From assembly GCA_002914805.1 (NCBI GenBank), contig JXTB01000119.1, positions 855,060 through 919,059 on the forward strand: a DNA stretch of 64,000 nucleotides, given 5' to 3'. Source of the stretch: Parasponia andersonii. Lineage: Eukaryota; Streptophyta; Magnoliopsida; Rosales; Cannabaceae. Of this stretch, positions 24,960 to 37,300 are shown piece by piece (the stretch's first letter is position 1; every line of letters starts with the position of its first letter). A program made the position numbers and the translations under genes. Below the pieces are notes generated by a model. That model was not told the origin of the DNA. It saw nothing but the letters and a program-made list of their open reading frames with translations, and did not search any database.

Positions 24960-25614
24960 TCCCTTGAGAGAAAAATGTCAAGCTCCAAGGCCTGAAAAGA
25001 GGAGGAAAATCCGGTCGAGGCTTGGAAAGTTAAAAAGTTTTCAAATAAATGTCTCCTCTGTTGTCTATGTGTGTATTTAATTAGGAGGTATCTACTATGC
25101 GCAACTTCAAATTGTGTTTTAATGTTCTGTGATTAGAATTCTTGTCCTTTCTTCCTTGTTTGATCGAGTAAATAAGTGAATATGCAGCTTCGAAGACCTC
25201 GTTTTACACATTTTATTATTTCTATAGTTATTATGCGATACTATTCTTGATATTCACACCATGACCCTTCCTGAATATAATTTTAGACATGCATGAAATA
25301 AAGTAAAGCCAAGATCTTCAGACTTGACATTACCTGTGGAGAATCGGCTTATCACGGGTTCCATATAAAACAGTGAAAAATATTGGCTGTCAGGGAGAGA
25401 GGAGAGTAAAGAACAAGCACTCATCACCCAAATTTTGGCTTATTAGTCAATTTTCGCGAGTGGGTTTGTCAGCTTTTACAAGTTGATCAATGATTTTCTC
25501 CCATGTAATTACTGCTTATTTTGAGCAATGTTTTACTGGAACTGTATGTTGATCTATATAAAACCAAAACAGATGGTTGTAGACAAGTGATTGATAGGAG
25601 AGGCATAGAGACTA
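24960..25614. other. Spacer between GDSL copies A and B; promoter of copy B
   Basis: The 3' part of each spacer in this array is similar. Here ATGACCCTTCCTGAATATAA (about 25261) and the word GGCTTATCACGGGTT (about 25345) recur before copy C. A TATATAAAACC stretch at 25555-25565 lies about 55 bases before the start codon of copy B and is the likely TATA box. Confidence 0.6.
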
Positions 25615-27643
25615 ATGGCTGTGAAAGAAAGAAGCTCAGTCTGTTTTCCTCTATGCTATGCATTTGTATTGTCACTGAGTCTCTCATTTGGTGCCTCGGT
25701 TATTTCTCAGAGCTGCAGATCAAAGCCAGTGGTGTTCAACTTTGGAGACTCGAATTCAGACACGGGGGGATTCTCTGTTGGATTTGGAATCACCTTTGGA
25801 CCTCCCATTGGCCGCATCTTCCTCCACCACACAAATGGCCGATTATGTGATGGCCGTTTGATGATTGATTTCCTCTGTAAGTTTCCCTTTTAACATCACT
25901 TTGCACACTTCATTTCCCATTTGTACAATGTCAGTATGCGTGTAGAGAGAGACATACATGAAAATGAAAATAGTTTGTCCATGTGATAGGCTTGTTTTCG
26001 GCTTTCAAAGAGTCTAATCTCCTGAAGTCGCATGCCTCAGATGGCCCATATGGTTGGAATCCACTAAGATTTTGCCTTTATATAGTCATCCAGCAGGTGA
26101 CCATCAAGTCACTTGGTCGTTAGATAACTATAATGTTGCCCAGTGGATGATTCGTTAAAATGCTTACTTTGCTATAAATTCCCTAAAATTTGTTATAGCT
26201 ACCAATAATAAACTGGCTATGTTGATTCTTATTCAAGTATCAATATACTTTTTTTTTTTCTAAGGTGGAGGTTTGATATGTTGTTAGTATTAGCTATATC
26301 TCAAAACGTGGATAAACGATCGAGTTGCCTCCATGTTTTCTGTTTAGACTGCTTCTACACATTTTGTGAAAGGGAGTTAGTTCTCTATTATTTGATTCTC
26401 AGGTGAAAGCCTAAATATGAACTATTTGACCCCATACATGCAATCTTTGAGGCCAAACTTCACAAACGGAGCAAATTTTGCAGTAAGTGCTTCATCAACC
26501 CAACCTGAGGGCAAACCTTTTAATCTGGACATTCAAATTCGTCAATTCCTACAATTTCGAACTCGTTCGCTTGAGCTCATATCAGAAGGTATGTATTACA
26601 AGTCTTTATCACTGTTTTCAGAAAAAGAAAAAGAAAACAGAATAGGCTAAATGTTCCATGTACAGTAATGTTATTTCATTGAGTTTTATCTACAGATGCA
26701 ACAAAATTTAACTTGTAAACGTAAAATCTTCCCGTAGGTTTCAAAGACTTGATCAGCGATGAAGAGTTCAATAACGCACTCTACATAATAGATATTGGAC
26801 AAAATGACATAGCAGGCTCATTCACTTATCTTTCCAATGCGCAAGTAATAGACCAAATCCCATCCTTTATTGCCGTGGTCCGAAGTTCTATTTGGGTAAG
26901 TGCCAACAACATTATAAAGATTCAATATATATATAGAGAGAGAGATATATCTCCGTTCACTATGTTAGTGATACATCTTATTTCTCTTAAAACACTATAA
27001 AACAGAACTTGTATCAAAATGGCGGAAAGAACTTTTGGATACACAATACCGGGCCACTAGGTTGTTTGCCTCAAATTCTCGCTACAATTGGCCAAAATTT
27101 TACTGGTGATCAATATGATAACTGCGGATGCATTCAATCTCTAAATAATGCTGCAAAAGAATTCAACAAACAACTCTATGCTCTCTGTGAAGAACTGAGA
27201 TCTGAAATGAAGGATGCAACCATTGTGTACGTCGATATATACTCGATCAAATATGGCGTCATTACCAATCCTTCTATCTATGGTACATTAATGTACATAT
27301 TCTTCTTTATATTCTATATTAATGCAGCTACTTGTTATACTAACCATGTTTTTCTTTTCGTTTCATTAATATTGAATTTTGCTGTGATTATTGTATCTGA
27401 TGATTAACAGGCTTCGATAATCCGTTGATGGCCTGTTGTGGCTACGGAGGGTCACCTTACAACTACAAGGTCCACCACGCGTGCGGTGTACCTGGCAATA
27501 ACCTCTGCGATGATGGATCAAAGTTCATAAGTTGGGATGGAGTTCATTACACAGAGGCTGCCAATGCAATTTTTGCTTCTAAAATACTCTCAACGAATTA
27601 CTCTACGCCTCTACTTAAGTTTCAATATTTTTGTAACACCTGA
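25615..27643 (+). CDS. GDSL esterase/lipase (array copy B)
   Basis: Five exons (25615-25876, 26403-26588, 26738-26895, 27006-27282, 27411-27643) with GT-AG introns encode 371 residues. Residues 1-32 are a signal peptide, so the enzyme is probably secreted to the wall or vacuole. Block I is [12 protein letters not shown] with nucleophile Ser46, block III is DIGQND, and block V is [11 protein letters not shown] with the catalytic Asp and His. The family (SGNH hydrolases) cleaves ester bonds in lipids, cutin-like polymers or acetylated sugars; the substrate cannot be read from sequence. Block II here is NFAVSASS, where the Gly that normally supplies the oxyanion hole (NFAVSGSS in copy C) is Ala. 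That may weaken activity. It is the second member of a tandem array and about 2.7 kb from copy C. Nearest relatives I recall are the At1g09390 group. Confidence 0.94.
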
Positions 27644-28303
27644 CAAGTTTTTATTATCCCCTTTCTCATTGGATTATTCTTACTTTCTGGATAGTGATGA
27701 ACTACTATTGTACTTCTCCACATTATCTTATCTTAAGAACGCCAACTCTCCAATGCCTAAAGTGGAAAGGAATTAAATCTTTGAAGCTAGGAAAGTCAAT
27801 ACTTGTATGCATTTAATTAGGAGGGTATCCACAAGGCGCAGCTTCAACATGTATTTTTTTATTGATCTATGAATCAGTGAAGCTGCAGCTTCAAGGAGCT
27901 TCGAATTCCACATGACATTATTTAATACATGGTTACATGTTCTTATCCTTGACAATCACACCATATATGACCCTTCGTGAATATAATTTTGTGACAAGGG
28001 TGAAATATAATAGAAGCCAAGTTCTTTAGACTTGATATTAATTGTTGACAATCCGTTTATCACGGGTAACAATAAAAAATATTGGAACAAGCAGTAATCA
28101 CCAAGATTTTGGCTCATAGTCAATTGCCACAAGTGGGCAGTTTCCCAGCTACCACATGTTGAGAAACCATTTTCTCCCATTTAAATACTGTCTGTTGGGA
28201 AGTGTTTGTAAATTTATATATAAAACCAAAAGGGAAGGGCTAAGTAGACTAGTGATTTAATCAGGAATTAGGATAAGAATAGTAGGCATAGAAAGACATA
28301 GAT
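27644..28303. other. Spacer between GDSL copies B and C; promoter of copy C
   Basis: The spacer is duplicated with the genes: the 3' flank word AGGAAAGT...ATTTAATTAGGAGG and the 5' flank words ATGACCCTTCGTGAATATAA (27968) and GTTTATCACGGG match the spacer before copy B. A TATATATAAAACC stretch at about 28217-28229 is the likely TATA box of copy C, though the start codon lies about 80 bases further on. Confidence 0.55.
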
Positions 28304-30036
28304 ATGAAGGAAAGAAGAAGCTGTGTGAGTTTTTCTCTGTGTTATGCATTTGTATTACTATTGAGCACTCTCTCATTTGGTGTACTCTCAGTTAATTCTG
28401 AGTCCTGCAGATCAAAGCCAGTGGTCATCAACTTTGGGGACTCAAACTCAGACACAGGGGGATTCTCTATTGGATTTGGAATCATCTTTGGACCTCCCAC
28501 TGGCCGAACCTTCTTCCACCACCCAACTGGCCGGTTATGCGATGGCCGTTTGATGATTGATTTCTTATGTAAGTTTCCTTTTTAACTTTACTTTGCACAC
28601 TTTATTTCCAATTTATGCAATATTAGCAATGAGCCAAAATGTGGATAAAATGATCAAGTCAGCTTCTGTGTGCTAAAAACCATTTATGTTCTCTTCTATT
28701 TGATTAAACTACTGTTTTTTTTTCTCCCTTTTTTCTTTTCTTTTGTGTGCTATTGATCCTCAGGTGAAAGTTTAAATATAACATATTTGACACCGTACAT
28801 GCAGTCTTTGGGGCTGCCAAATTTCACAAATGGAGTAAATTTTGCAGTAAGTGGTTCCTCAACCCAACCTCAAGGCAGACCTTTTAATCTGGACGTTCAA
28901 ATTCATCAGTTCCTTCAATTTCGTGCACGTTCCCATGACCTTATATCCCAAGGTATGTCTCAAGTCTTTATCATCGATGTAATTATAAGAGGAACAGAAC
29001 AACACAAAGTTACAACTGGTTACGTTATTTTATTTGAGTTTTAATGAATTCACATTATATGTTGAACAAATTTAACTAATTATAAAGGCAAAATCTCCCT
29101 GTAGGTTTCAGAGATTTGATTAGCGATGTAGAATTCAATAATGCACTCTACACGATAGATATTGGACAGAATGATATAGCAAGTTCATTCACTAATCTTT
29201 CCTATGCACAAGTTATAGACCAAATCCCATCCTTCATTGCCGTGATCCAGAGTTCTATTCGCGTAAGTACGCCAACAGCATCCTAAATCCCTGTATATAG
29301 ATGTGTACCTACATTCATTCATGTAACTGATATATAAATAAATCTTATTTCTCTTCAAATATATAGATCTTGTATCAAAATGGAGGAAGGAACTTTTGGA
29401 TACACAATACTGGCCCACTAGGCTGTCTGCCTCAAAGTCTCACTACAATCGGCCTAAATTTTACTGGTGATCATGATAAGTATGGATGCATTAAATCTCT
29501 AAACAATGCTGCAAAAGAATTCAACAAACAACTCTACACTCTTTGTGAAGAACTGAGATCTGAAATGAAGGATGCAACCATTGTGCACGTTGATATATAC
29601 TCGATCAAATACGGTCTCATTACCAATCCTTCTATCTATGGTATGATACTACTATACACATTCATTTTTTTTATGCTATACTAGTCCAGCTATACCCTGT
29701 TACATTTATCTTGTGCCAACTGTTTTTCCCTTCCTTTTTTTTTTTTTTTTTCCATTAACATGGAATTTGTTTATGATTGTTTTGTTCGTTCATTAACTTA
29801 CAGGTTTTAAGAATCCGTTAATGGCTTGTTGTGGCTATGGAGGGCCACCTTACAACTACAAGTCTGGCCGCGCTTGTGGTGTACCTGGTTACAACCTCTG
29901 CGATGATGGATTGAAGTTTATAAGTTGGGATGGAGTTCACTATACGGAGGCTGCCAATGCAGTATTTGCTTCCAAAATACTCTCAGCGAATTACTCTACG
30001 CCTCCACTTAAGTTCCAATATTTTTGCAACAACTAA
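28304..30036 (+). CDS. GDSL esterase/lipase (array copy C)
   Basis: Five exons (28304-28568, 28764-28952, 29105-29262, 29367-29640, 29804-30036) encode 372 residues. It has a signal peptide ([20 protein letters not shown]), then block [13 protein letters not shown], block [10 protein letters not shown], block III DIGQND and block [12 protein letters not shown]. All four SGNH blocks are therefore intact, and this is the array member most likely to be a working secreted esterase. Intron positions and phases are identical to copy B. Exon 2 has one extra codon (GLPNF against RPNF) and exon 4 one codon fewer. Protein and flanks are closely similar to copy B, pointing to a recent tandem duplication. 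Confidence 0.95.
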
Positions 30037-30691
30037 ACCAGTTTTTATCCCCTTTAAAATTGGGCTGTTCTTACTATCTGGATGGTGATGATATATTATT
30101 ATTGTATGTTTCTATATTATCTTTTCACGAGAATGTCAACTCCCAAGGCCTGAAAAAAAAAAAAAAAAAAAGAAAAGAAAATCCGTTGAGGCTAGGAAAG
30201 TTAAACAGATGTTCAAATTAATACCTCCTTTGTTGTCTATACATGTACTTATTTAGGAGCCATCTACCATGTGCAGTTTCAACTTGTATTTTTTAAATGG
30301 GCTTAGGATTCATGACTTTTTTGAGAGACTTTGTTTTCCACATTTTATTATTTGAATAGTTATATATCATTTTTCTTGATCCTCACGCCATGACCCTTTG
30401 TAAATGAAGGCAAGGTCAGGATATGGATGAAATAGATTAAGGCAAGCTCAATTTGGACTTGATATTATTTGTCAAGAATCCGCTTACTATAGGTACCACA
30501 TAAAAAAAAGTGAAAAAATTTGGTAATTAGAACTAATCACAAAAGTTTGGTCCACTTGCCAGATTATTGAGTAACATTTTCTATTGGGATGTGTATATTA
30601 TTATTAATCCATATAAGACCAAAGAGAAGGTCGAAGACAGTGATTAAATTTCAGGAATCAAGATAAAAGTGGCATATAGTATTTTAGATTA
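30037..30691. other. Spacer between GDSL copies C and D
   Basis: Again homologous to the other spacers: AGGCTAGGAAAGTTAAA near 30188, ATTTAGGAGCCATC near 30251, CATGACCCTTTGTAAATG near 30388, ATCCGCTTACTATAGG near 30478. A poly-A run lies at 30154-30171. The promoter of copy D is diverged (ATATAAGACC at 30611). Confidence 0.55.
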
Positions 30692-31896
30692 ATGTGTATC
30701 AAGGAACGAAGTGTTGTGTGTATATTCCAGTGTGTTATGCATTTGTATTACGTATGATCGAGTCTCTCACTTTCGTGTCTCGGTTATTAATGCTGAGTTT
30801 CTGTAGATCAAAGCCAGTGTTGTTCGACATTGGAGACTCGAATTCAGACACAATTCTCTATTGAATTTGGAGTCACAATTGGACCTCCCACTGGCATCAC
30901 CTTGTTCGATCACCCAACTGGCCGGTTATGCGACGGCCGTTTCATGATTGATTTTCTCCTTATGTTTCCCTTTTAACTTCACTTTGTACACTTATATCTA
31001 ATCAATATAAAGTGAGGCATATATGTAGAAATGTGACAATGAAAATTGTTTATCCTTGAGATGGGCTAATTGAATTGGGCTTTCAAGTTTCAAGCCTCAA
31101 AGAGTCTAACCTCCTGGATTCACTAGAAGGCGAAGTCCATAGAGTTGGAATCCACAGCTAAAAGCCTAAAACTAGGGAAGGAGATTAGCTGTTCTACAAT
31201 TATTTCAGCCATTAATAAAAACAAATAAGGACTTTGATAGTTTATTTTTCAATTTTTACAATTTTTAATTGGTGAATTGTTGTTTCATTTGGTGAATGAC
31301 TCGTACTAGCACTGTTTACATAGTATCTACCAATTGATTATTCAATCATTTGTGATTGCTGGTTGGTGACTACATTATCACTTGGGAGCGACTCGTACCA
31401 GTTGCTGATCGAAAAATATTTGACTAAAGATATCCAGATTGTGTGACTACTCATGATACCAAATATAGTTTGTATTTAGATTTTCAGATTACTTGTTTAA
31501 TTTTGTTTGTTTTTCTTTAAAGAAAAAAGAGTTAATTCTTTGCTATTGATTCTCAGGTGAAAGTTTAAATAGGAACCATTTGACCCCATACATGCAATCT
31601 TTGAGGCAAATTTCACAAATAGAGCAAATTCTACAATAAATGGTTCATCCATCCAACCTGAAAGCAAACCTTTAAATTTGGACATTCAAATTCGTCAATT
31701 CCTTCAATTTAGAGCTTGTTCCCTAGAGCTTATATCAGAAAGTATGTTACCGTATTAAATTTTTATTATCGTTTCAGGAAGTTTCTTTCTTGAAAAACAG
31801 AAGTTCGACTAATTATAAAGCTAAAATCTTCCTGTAAATTTCGAACATTTGATTAGTGATAAAGAATTCAACAATACACTCTATACAATAGATATT

Positions 31897-32555
31897 TGTT
31901 ACGTCTCACTCATTTGGCTCCTTAAAATCTAAATATTACTGTCTTATTATAGTCCTAAAATCATTTATATATACTGCTCATACAAAGGATGGAGGAAGAC
32001 TCTAGAATGTGATGGACATTTCTAGAAAGATCAAGAGAGGTCTTGGTCATATTATAAAATTATAGTTGACGCTACTAAGTCCTAGAAGACTTTTGATAAG
32101 GCCAAATAATATTAGATGGGTTGAAATAGTCCTAGAAACTCCTAAAATAATTTAGAAGAGTCAAGATGGTATGTGAATTTCTTGAAAGAATCTAGGTCAT
32201 GTTTATTCTAGATTTCCCCTTGTAAATATCTTTGTAGATATTACTATTTTATTTGGAAATATTCTAGACCCTCTGTAATATCATGTCATGTGGTACGATC
32301 ATGACTCTTGATTGGTTTAGGCTTTGTCTATATAAAGGACTCTTTGAGTTTATTTGTACACAAGTCCCATTTATGAGAGTTATAAGCATTTTAAGAGTAA
32401 TACAAAATTTTCATTCACTTAAACTCTCTTATCCTTTGTCACTTTGTCTCACAGCTTACTCTAAGTCCCTTTCTTGAGTGTTGATAGACTAACTTAGTGC
32501 AACGAATCATACTAAATACTGCACGATTATCTAGTTTAAAGCTAAGTTCGTGACA
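31897..32555. mobile_element. Solo LTR inside exon 3 of GDSL pseudogene D
   Basis: A 659-bp insertion that begins TGTTACG and ends CGTGACA, the TG...CA form of an LTR with short inverted ends. It is flanked by TATT on both sides (31893-31896 and 32556-32559); the duplication is ATATT if the last A is counted. Removing it restores the exon at GATATT-GGACAG. Inside is a promoter-like CTATATAAAGGACTC (about 32328) and downstream A-rich signals, as in an LTR's U3-R-U5. No internal retrotransposon sequence remains, so it is a solo LTR formed by LTR-LTR recombination. Confidence 0.82.
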
Positions 32556-32956
32556 TATTGGACAGAATGATCTAGCAAGCTCCTTCACCAATCTTTCCTT
32601 TGCGCAAGTTATAGACCAAATCTCGTTCTTCGTTACCATGATCAAAGTTCTATTTGGATAAATGGCAACAACATCCTAATTCATTATATATATATATATA
32701 TATAGATGTGTTTCTACATTCAATATTTCATTGATACATCTTATTTATCTATAAATACTATAAAATAGATCTTCTATAAAAACGGAGGAAAGAACTTTTG
32801 ACACACAATATAGGGCCACTAGGCTGTTTGCCCCAAATTTTCGCTAAAATTGGCCAAAGTTTCACTGGTAATATTGATGAATACTGATGTATTAAATCTC
32901 TAAATAATGCTGCAAAAGAATTCAATAAACAAATCTATATTCTTTGCGAAGAACTT

Positions 32957-33269
32957 GTTGGAAAAACATCTTTCACAAAGCAATGGACTTGTTTGATATT
33001 TGTCTAATTAGTACTCACAACGGGAATTATCACCTCATTAGTTTTAGTTTGGATACTTTTATTTTCCAAAGCGAGGTCCTTAAGATTTGAACCCATAACC
33101 TTTTACATAAGAGTCTTAAGGTTGACATCTTGTTCGAATCTTGGGAATGTCGTCCTTGGGAAATAAAAGTACCCAAAGTCAAAACTAATGAAGCGACAGC
33201 ATATCGAATGAGTGTTAGTTAGACAAATAGTGAGGTGGCACACCGCTTCGTGGAAGATGATCTTCCAAC
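32957..33269. mobile_element. Long-TIR fold-back MITE inside exon 4 of GDSL pseudogene D
   Basis: A 313-bp insertion. Its two halves are imperfect inverted repeats over most of their length: GTTGGAAAAACATC at the left pairs with GTTGGAAGATCATC read inward from the right. Deeper in, ATTAGTTTTAGTTTGG and TACTTTTATTTTCC pair with ATTAGTTTTGACTTTGG and TACTTTTATTTCCC. It has no coding capacity. The flanks AGAACT (left) and AGAATT (right) may be a decayed target duplication; its full length is unclear, so a Mutator-like origin is likely but not proven. Confidence 0.72.
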
Positions 33270-33486
33270 AGAATTGAGTTCTGAAACGAAGGATGTAACC
33301 ACTTTGTACGTAGGTCCACCACGCACGCACTGTACCTGTTACAATCTCTGTGCTGATGCATCGAAGTACAGAAGCTGGGACAGAGTTCACTATACAGAGG
33401 CTGCCAATGCAATATTTGTTCCTAAAATACTCTCAACGAATTACTCTACGCCTCCACTTAAGTTCCAATATTTTTGCAGCACTTAA

Positions 33487-34198
33487 ACAGTTTTTACCCC
33501 TTCGAAATTGGACTATTCTTAACCTGGATGGTCCTTGAAATTGGACTATATATTCCTCATGAGAAATTGATCTTCTCTATTGGTACGTGCGATGTGAATG
33601 CATGTACCTTGAATATTTTAACTTGTTTTGCAAGCAAATCATATCACTTCCGTTTTTTGGGCTGCAATTTACTTGTGGGAACAGGGTTAATTCGTATAAT
33701 ATTAATCCATATCTTGCAAATGTAGTAAAGTAATATTTGTTTTCATACTACTTGTGTCTATGGCCAAATAAGCAGAGCCTCCGTATGAGCTTATTGATTG
33801 GGGAAAAAAAAAAAAAAAGAACTTGAGCAATATTAGTCTATGCAACAGGGGATATCCCATATAGATTTATTGGTTTTCTTAATATGAGTTGACAAGTTGG
33901 GATAAACAACTACTGGACTCTGCTTTCGGAGTATACACAAAAAAGACTCAAGAGGGAAGAGAAGATGCGTCTTGGTTGATTCCCTCAATTTGTTATATCT
34001 TATTACTCTTTCGGTACTGAATTTAAGCCTTTAATAAAGGAATGTTGCATTATATATTCTTATTTGTGTTACATTTTTAATGAGAGTGGAACTCTAAGCT
34101 CTTGTACTAAATAGATGTTTTTGGTCATGATAATCATCTAATTCATTGGTGGGTGCATTTACTTTTTTTTTTTTTTTTTTTTTTAAAAATTAATTTAG
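33487..34198. other. Intergenic DNA after the GDSL array
   Basis: AT-rich spacer with poly-A at 33804-33817 and poly-T at 34163-34184. No gene is recognised. Confidence 0.5.
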
Positions 34199-34300
34199 TA
34201 AGCTTCGGAGAATCCACTAACGGCTTGTTCTTTGCGGCTCTATATATATTTATGTATATGGCGGGCCTCCAAATGATTACACTGAAAAAAGCAGCTTGGA
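34199..34300 (+). pseudogene. GDSL exon 5 fragment
   Basis: AGCTTCGGAGAATCCACTAA followed by CGGCTTGTTCTTTGCGGCTC aligns with the start of exon 5 in copies B and C ([11 protein letters not shown]). After a TA-rich insertion, GGGCCTCCAAATGATTACAC aligns with the GPPYNY codons. It is therefore the 5' half of a GDSL exon 5, the part missing from pseudogene D. It could be a displaced piece of D or the last trace of a fifth copy. Confidence 0.55.
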
Positions 34301-37300
34301 GGCCAGCCTGGTTGAGCTTGAACTTTACCTAGCTAGAGCGAGTGAGCATTATGAAGTTGAAGATGCGCTATGGTACTGGTCTTCAATTCTCGGTAACTTA
34401 TTAGACTGGCCCTGGCCGAAAAGGAAGGGGTCTCAAAAACAGTCATTGGCTTTGGGCTTGTGGCTAACTCTGTAAGGAAATTAAGTACTAAGGACAGGAC
34501 CCAGTGGGCTGTTCTGCTTATTCCGACAATAGTTGTTTTCAAATTCTATTAATATTATGTGCAGCTGGCCATGGAGGACAACAAGCATCGATGCATTAAC
34601 AGTTACAAAAGTTTAATGTTTCGAGTCGTGACCCGTCTTCTTGCCCAATTCCGACCCTCCTATTATCAAAGTCAAAACATTAAGTCTTGGATCACTTATG
34701 AGTTCAATCAAATCCTACCGAGACTAACATGTTTTTTATGCTTAAATTTGAAAAAAAAAAATTAATAAAGGATTAAAAAACACCTTGGGGTTTGGTAGTA
34801 TGGGTTGACACCCACAAAACCATTCCATATTGAAGCAATGGGCCTACCACTAATGAAGGGTTAAGATTGAGAGTTATGCGAACTGCCTTTATCGACAGGT
34901 GGGCTTTGTTTTTACCTCACAATTTTATCAATAATGGATAATCATTAAACTCATTGTGCCAGACAATATCATTCGACTGCAAACCCCGGCCCCAATTGAT
35001 CACTTAAAAAAGAAAATAAAGGAGCAACATATATTAGAGTGTATATCCCTAAAGAATTTGATTGTTTATTTGTTTACATCTTATGATACCACGGGAGTTG
35101 CGAAAAGAAGGTTGAAAAATTTTTAAGTTGTCAAAATCATGCCAATGAGCTAATTCATGAAAGTAATGAAAACCCCCCCATATATTTTAAAGTTTTGGAT
35201 TGTTTGGAAAGGTCTAAAGTGAACAAATTTATGTCATACTTTTTATCGTGGAGAGTCTATTTTTTATGATCATGTGGATACATAAATTCTAGGCCAATAA
35301 TTCAACAAGAAAAACAAAACAAAAAAAGAAAGGAAAAGTAAAGTAAAGTAAAGACGGTTCTTCATTGACTAACCAATTGGCAAATTGGTGTGCGGACTGA
35401 TTATAATAATGTGATAAAATACAGCACTCTCTTTACATGTTGTTGGAGTTACATGATTGTTTGCTTTTTAATTCTAAGAGGTTGGACTTGGGCATCTTCC
35501 CAGCTGAACCCCCTACTTGATCGTTTATTATAAATTAGGAAAAATCCATTGGGTTTTTCAAATATTGGTAACACAAATTACTGACCAAATGGGACCATGT
35601 TTTTATGAACGAGTTTTATAACTAGTTCACATATTATAATTTTAAAGCTGCAAAGATCATTGGCGGTTAGCATAATTAGGAGCGAAAATGACGGTGTAGA
35701 GGCCAATATTTAATAGGTATATATAGTGACGACATCATTGAATACTCATAAAGTAAGAAACTTAAAACTTACCCGATCAATCCTTTTTTTTTCTTCGATT
35801 GCGGGTGAAGAATCCCTATAGTATTATATTCACAATAATATCCCATGGGATCCCTCATAAGCAAGCAAAAAAGTTTTCTTCGTAACGTTTAATGAATAGT
35901 GATCGAGGCCATAACATGAGGGTTATTCCATGGTGGTACCATCGATACATCTATATATGAAAGTACAAATTAATGGGCTTCAGTTTTATCATATACTTTT
36001 ATATGAATATACTAGAAGTTCAGAAATAATACAAAAAAAAGTGTTAATGGGACCGAAAGTGACGAGAATATATTAATTACATATCCTCTGATCATATTCT
36101 TAATGAAACCGGTTGTTGAAATGAAAGTGACGAGCATCTTACTTATCTCTTTTATCTTTTTCTCTGTCTTTCTAAGTTTGGATCTTTATGTCATCACTGC
36201 CGGTATGCTAACAAAGTAACACTAATACCAATTGAGACTAATGGCCTTATTTAGTAATTAGTACTCATAAATATTAGAGTTTTATGTTGGCTATTATTAA
36301 TAGCAAAATCTAATGGGAAATAATCTAGGCTGCTAATTGATTTTTAATCAAAAGTACGAGTGTTTCGCACTGCACTTATCCCTAATTAAATTCCAGTAAC
36401 AAACCATATTAAAAAAAAATAAGATAAAAAAAACACTAAAAACAAAAAATGAGGTATTAGTACAGTTGTAGCTCAAGATAGGGAACCCAATTGGGTACAC
36501 GAGGTCAAACTAATTAAAATCATACAGGCTAACAGCCACTTTATTTTAAATCCACAAGATAATGAATCCTTCCATCTCTGGCAGATAAAGCTATCCTAGT
36601 ACAAAAGGACAGCATAAAACCCATTAATTACACAATATATTATTAATAAACATGATGACATTTAATCTCTGAATTAATATGAGAATGCTGTTTTGTTTGG
36701 CGCGAATTAAAAAAATGGGAGTTATATAGATTAATTAACTGGATGCAATTAATCTAAATAAAATTAACTGAAGTCGGTGCAATCCTTAATTTTCCTAATG
36801 TCTCACCCGCATGCTTTTGAATACATCCATAAGCACCCCTATTAAATTGCACATTTATTATATATATTTTTATGTATATAATTTTATTATAATATATGAA
36901 TTATGTAAAAGTTGTGCCAATATATCTTTTGAAAGTAAAGGTATGGAATATTTAATTTGATCTCAAAATAGGATTAATGATGTTAAAGGTCAACTACAGG
37001 TTGTCGACATGGGCATGGCTTGTATGTAATTTACGAGGTTTACGTAGAGTACTGAATCAAGTGGAACCAAGACTACTGTACACCATACGGCTTCATGGTA
37101 CGAGTGTACGACAAAGGCTATCAACTGTCTGATGAAAAAGTCAATGGCCATCAAGTGGGTCCAGTTAATGTGTGGTGCTGACATGGCCGAAGCTAATTGA
37201 GGGGGTCCATAGCAGAGAACAAGATTAGCGAGACAGAGTATATCTACCACCAAAGCGTAATGACAGTGAGGTTCACTTCCATTCCCCTTCGGACCCGCAA

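Larger units (their letters stand above)
30692..33486 (+). pseudogene. GDSL esterase/lipase pseudogene 2 (array copy D), split by two insertions
   Basis: Degraded copy of the same five-exon gene. Exon 1 (about 30692-30961) has an early stop and a deletion inside block I; GDSNSDT is followed directly by the ILY...FGVTIGPP segment in a shifted frame. Exon 2 (about 31558-31741) has stops, including one within block II (NSTINGSS). Exon 3 is cut in the middle of block III: TIDI at 31896 and GQNDLASSF from 32556 are separated by a solo LTR. Exon 4 (about 32769 onward) has several stops and is interrupted at EEL by a fold-back MITE (32957-33269). The end of exon 4 and the first half of exon 5 are deleted, so KDVTTLYV is fused to the YNLCADASK region. 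Exon 5 finishes normally ([11 protein letters not shown], stop at 33484-33486). It cannot encode an enzyme. Confidence 0.93.

Noticed and set aside
34333-34542. 69-codon open frame on the minus strand upstream of BOR1
   Set aside because: No domain, no splice partners and no conserved neighbour; considered a chance frame.
36990-37253. 87-codon open frame on the minus strand in the BOR1 upstream region
   Set aside because: Hydrophobic, with no recognised family and no gene-like context.
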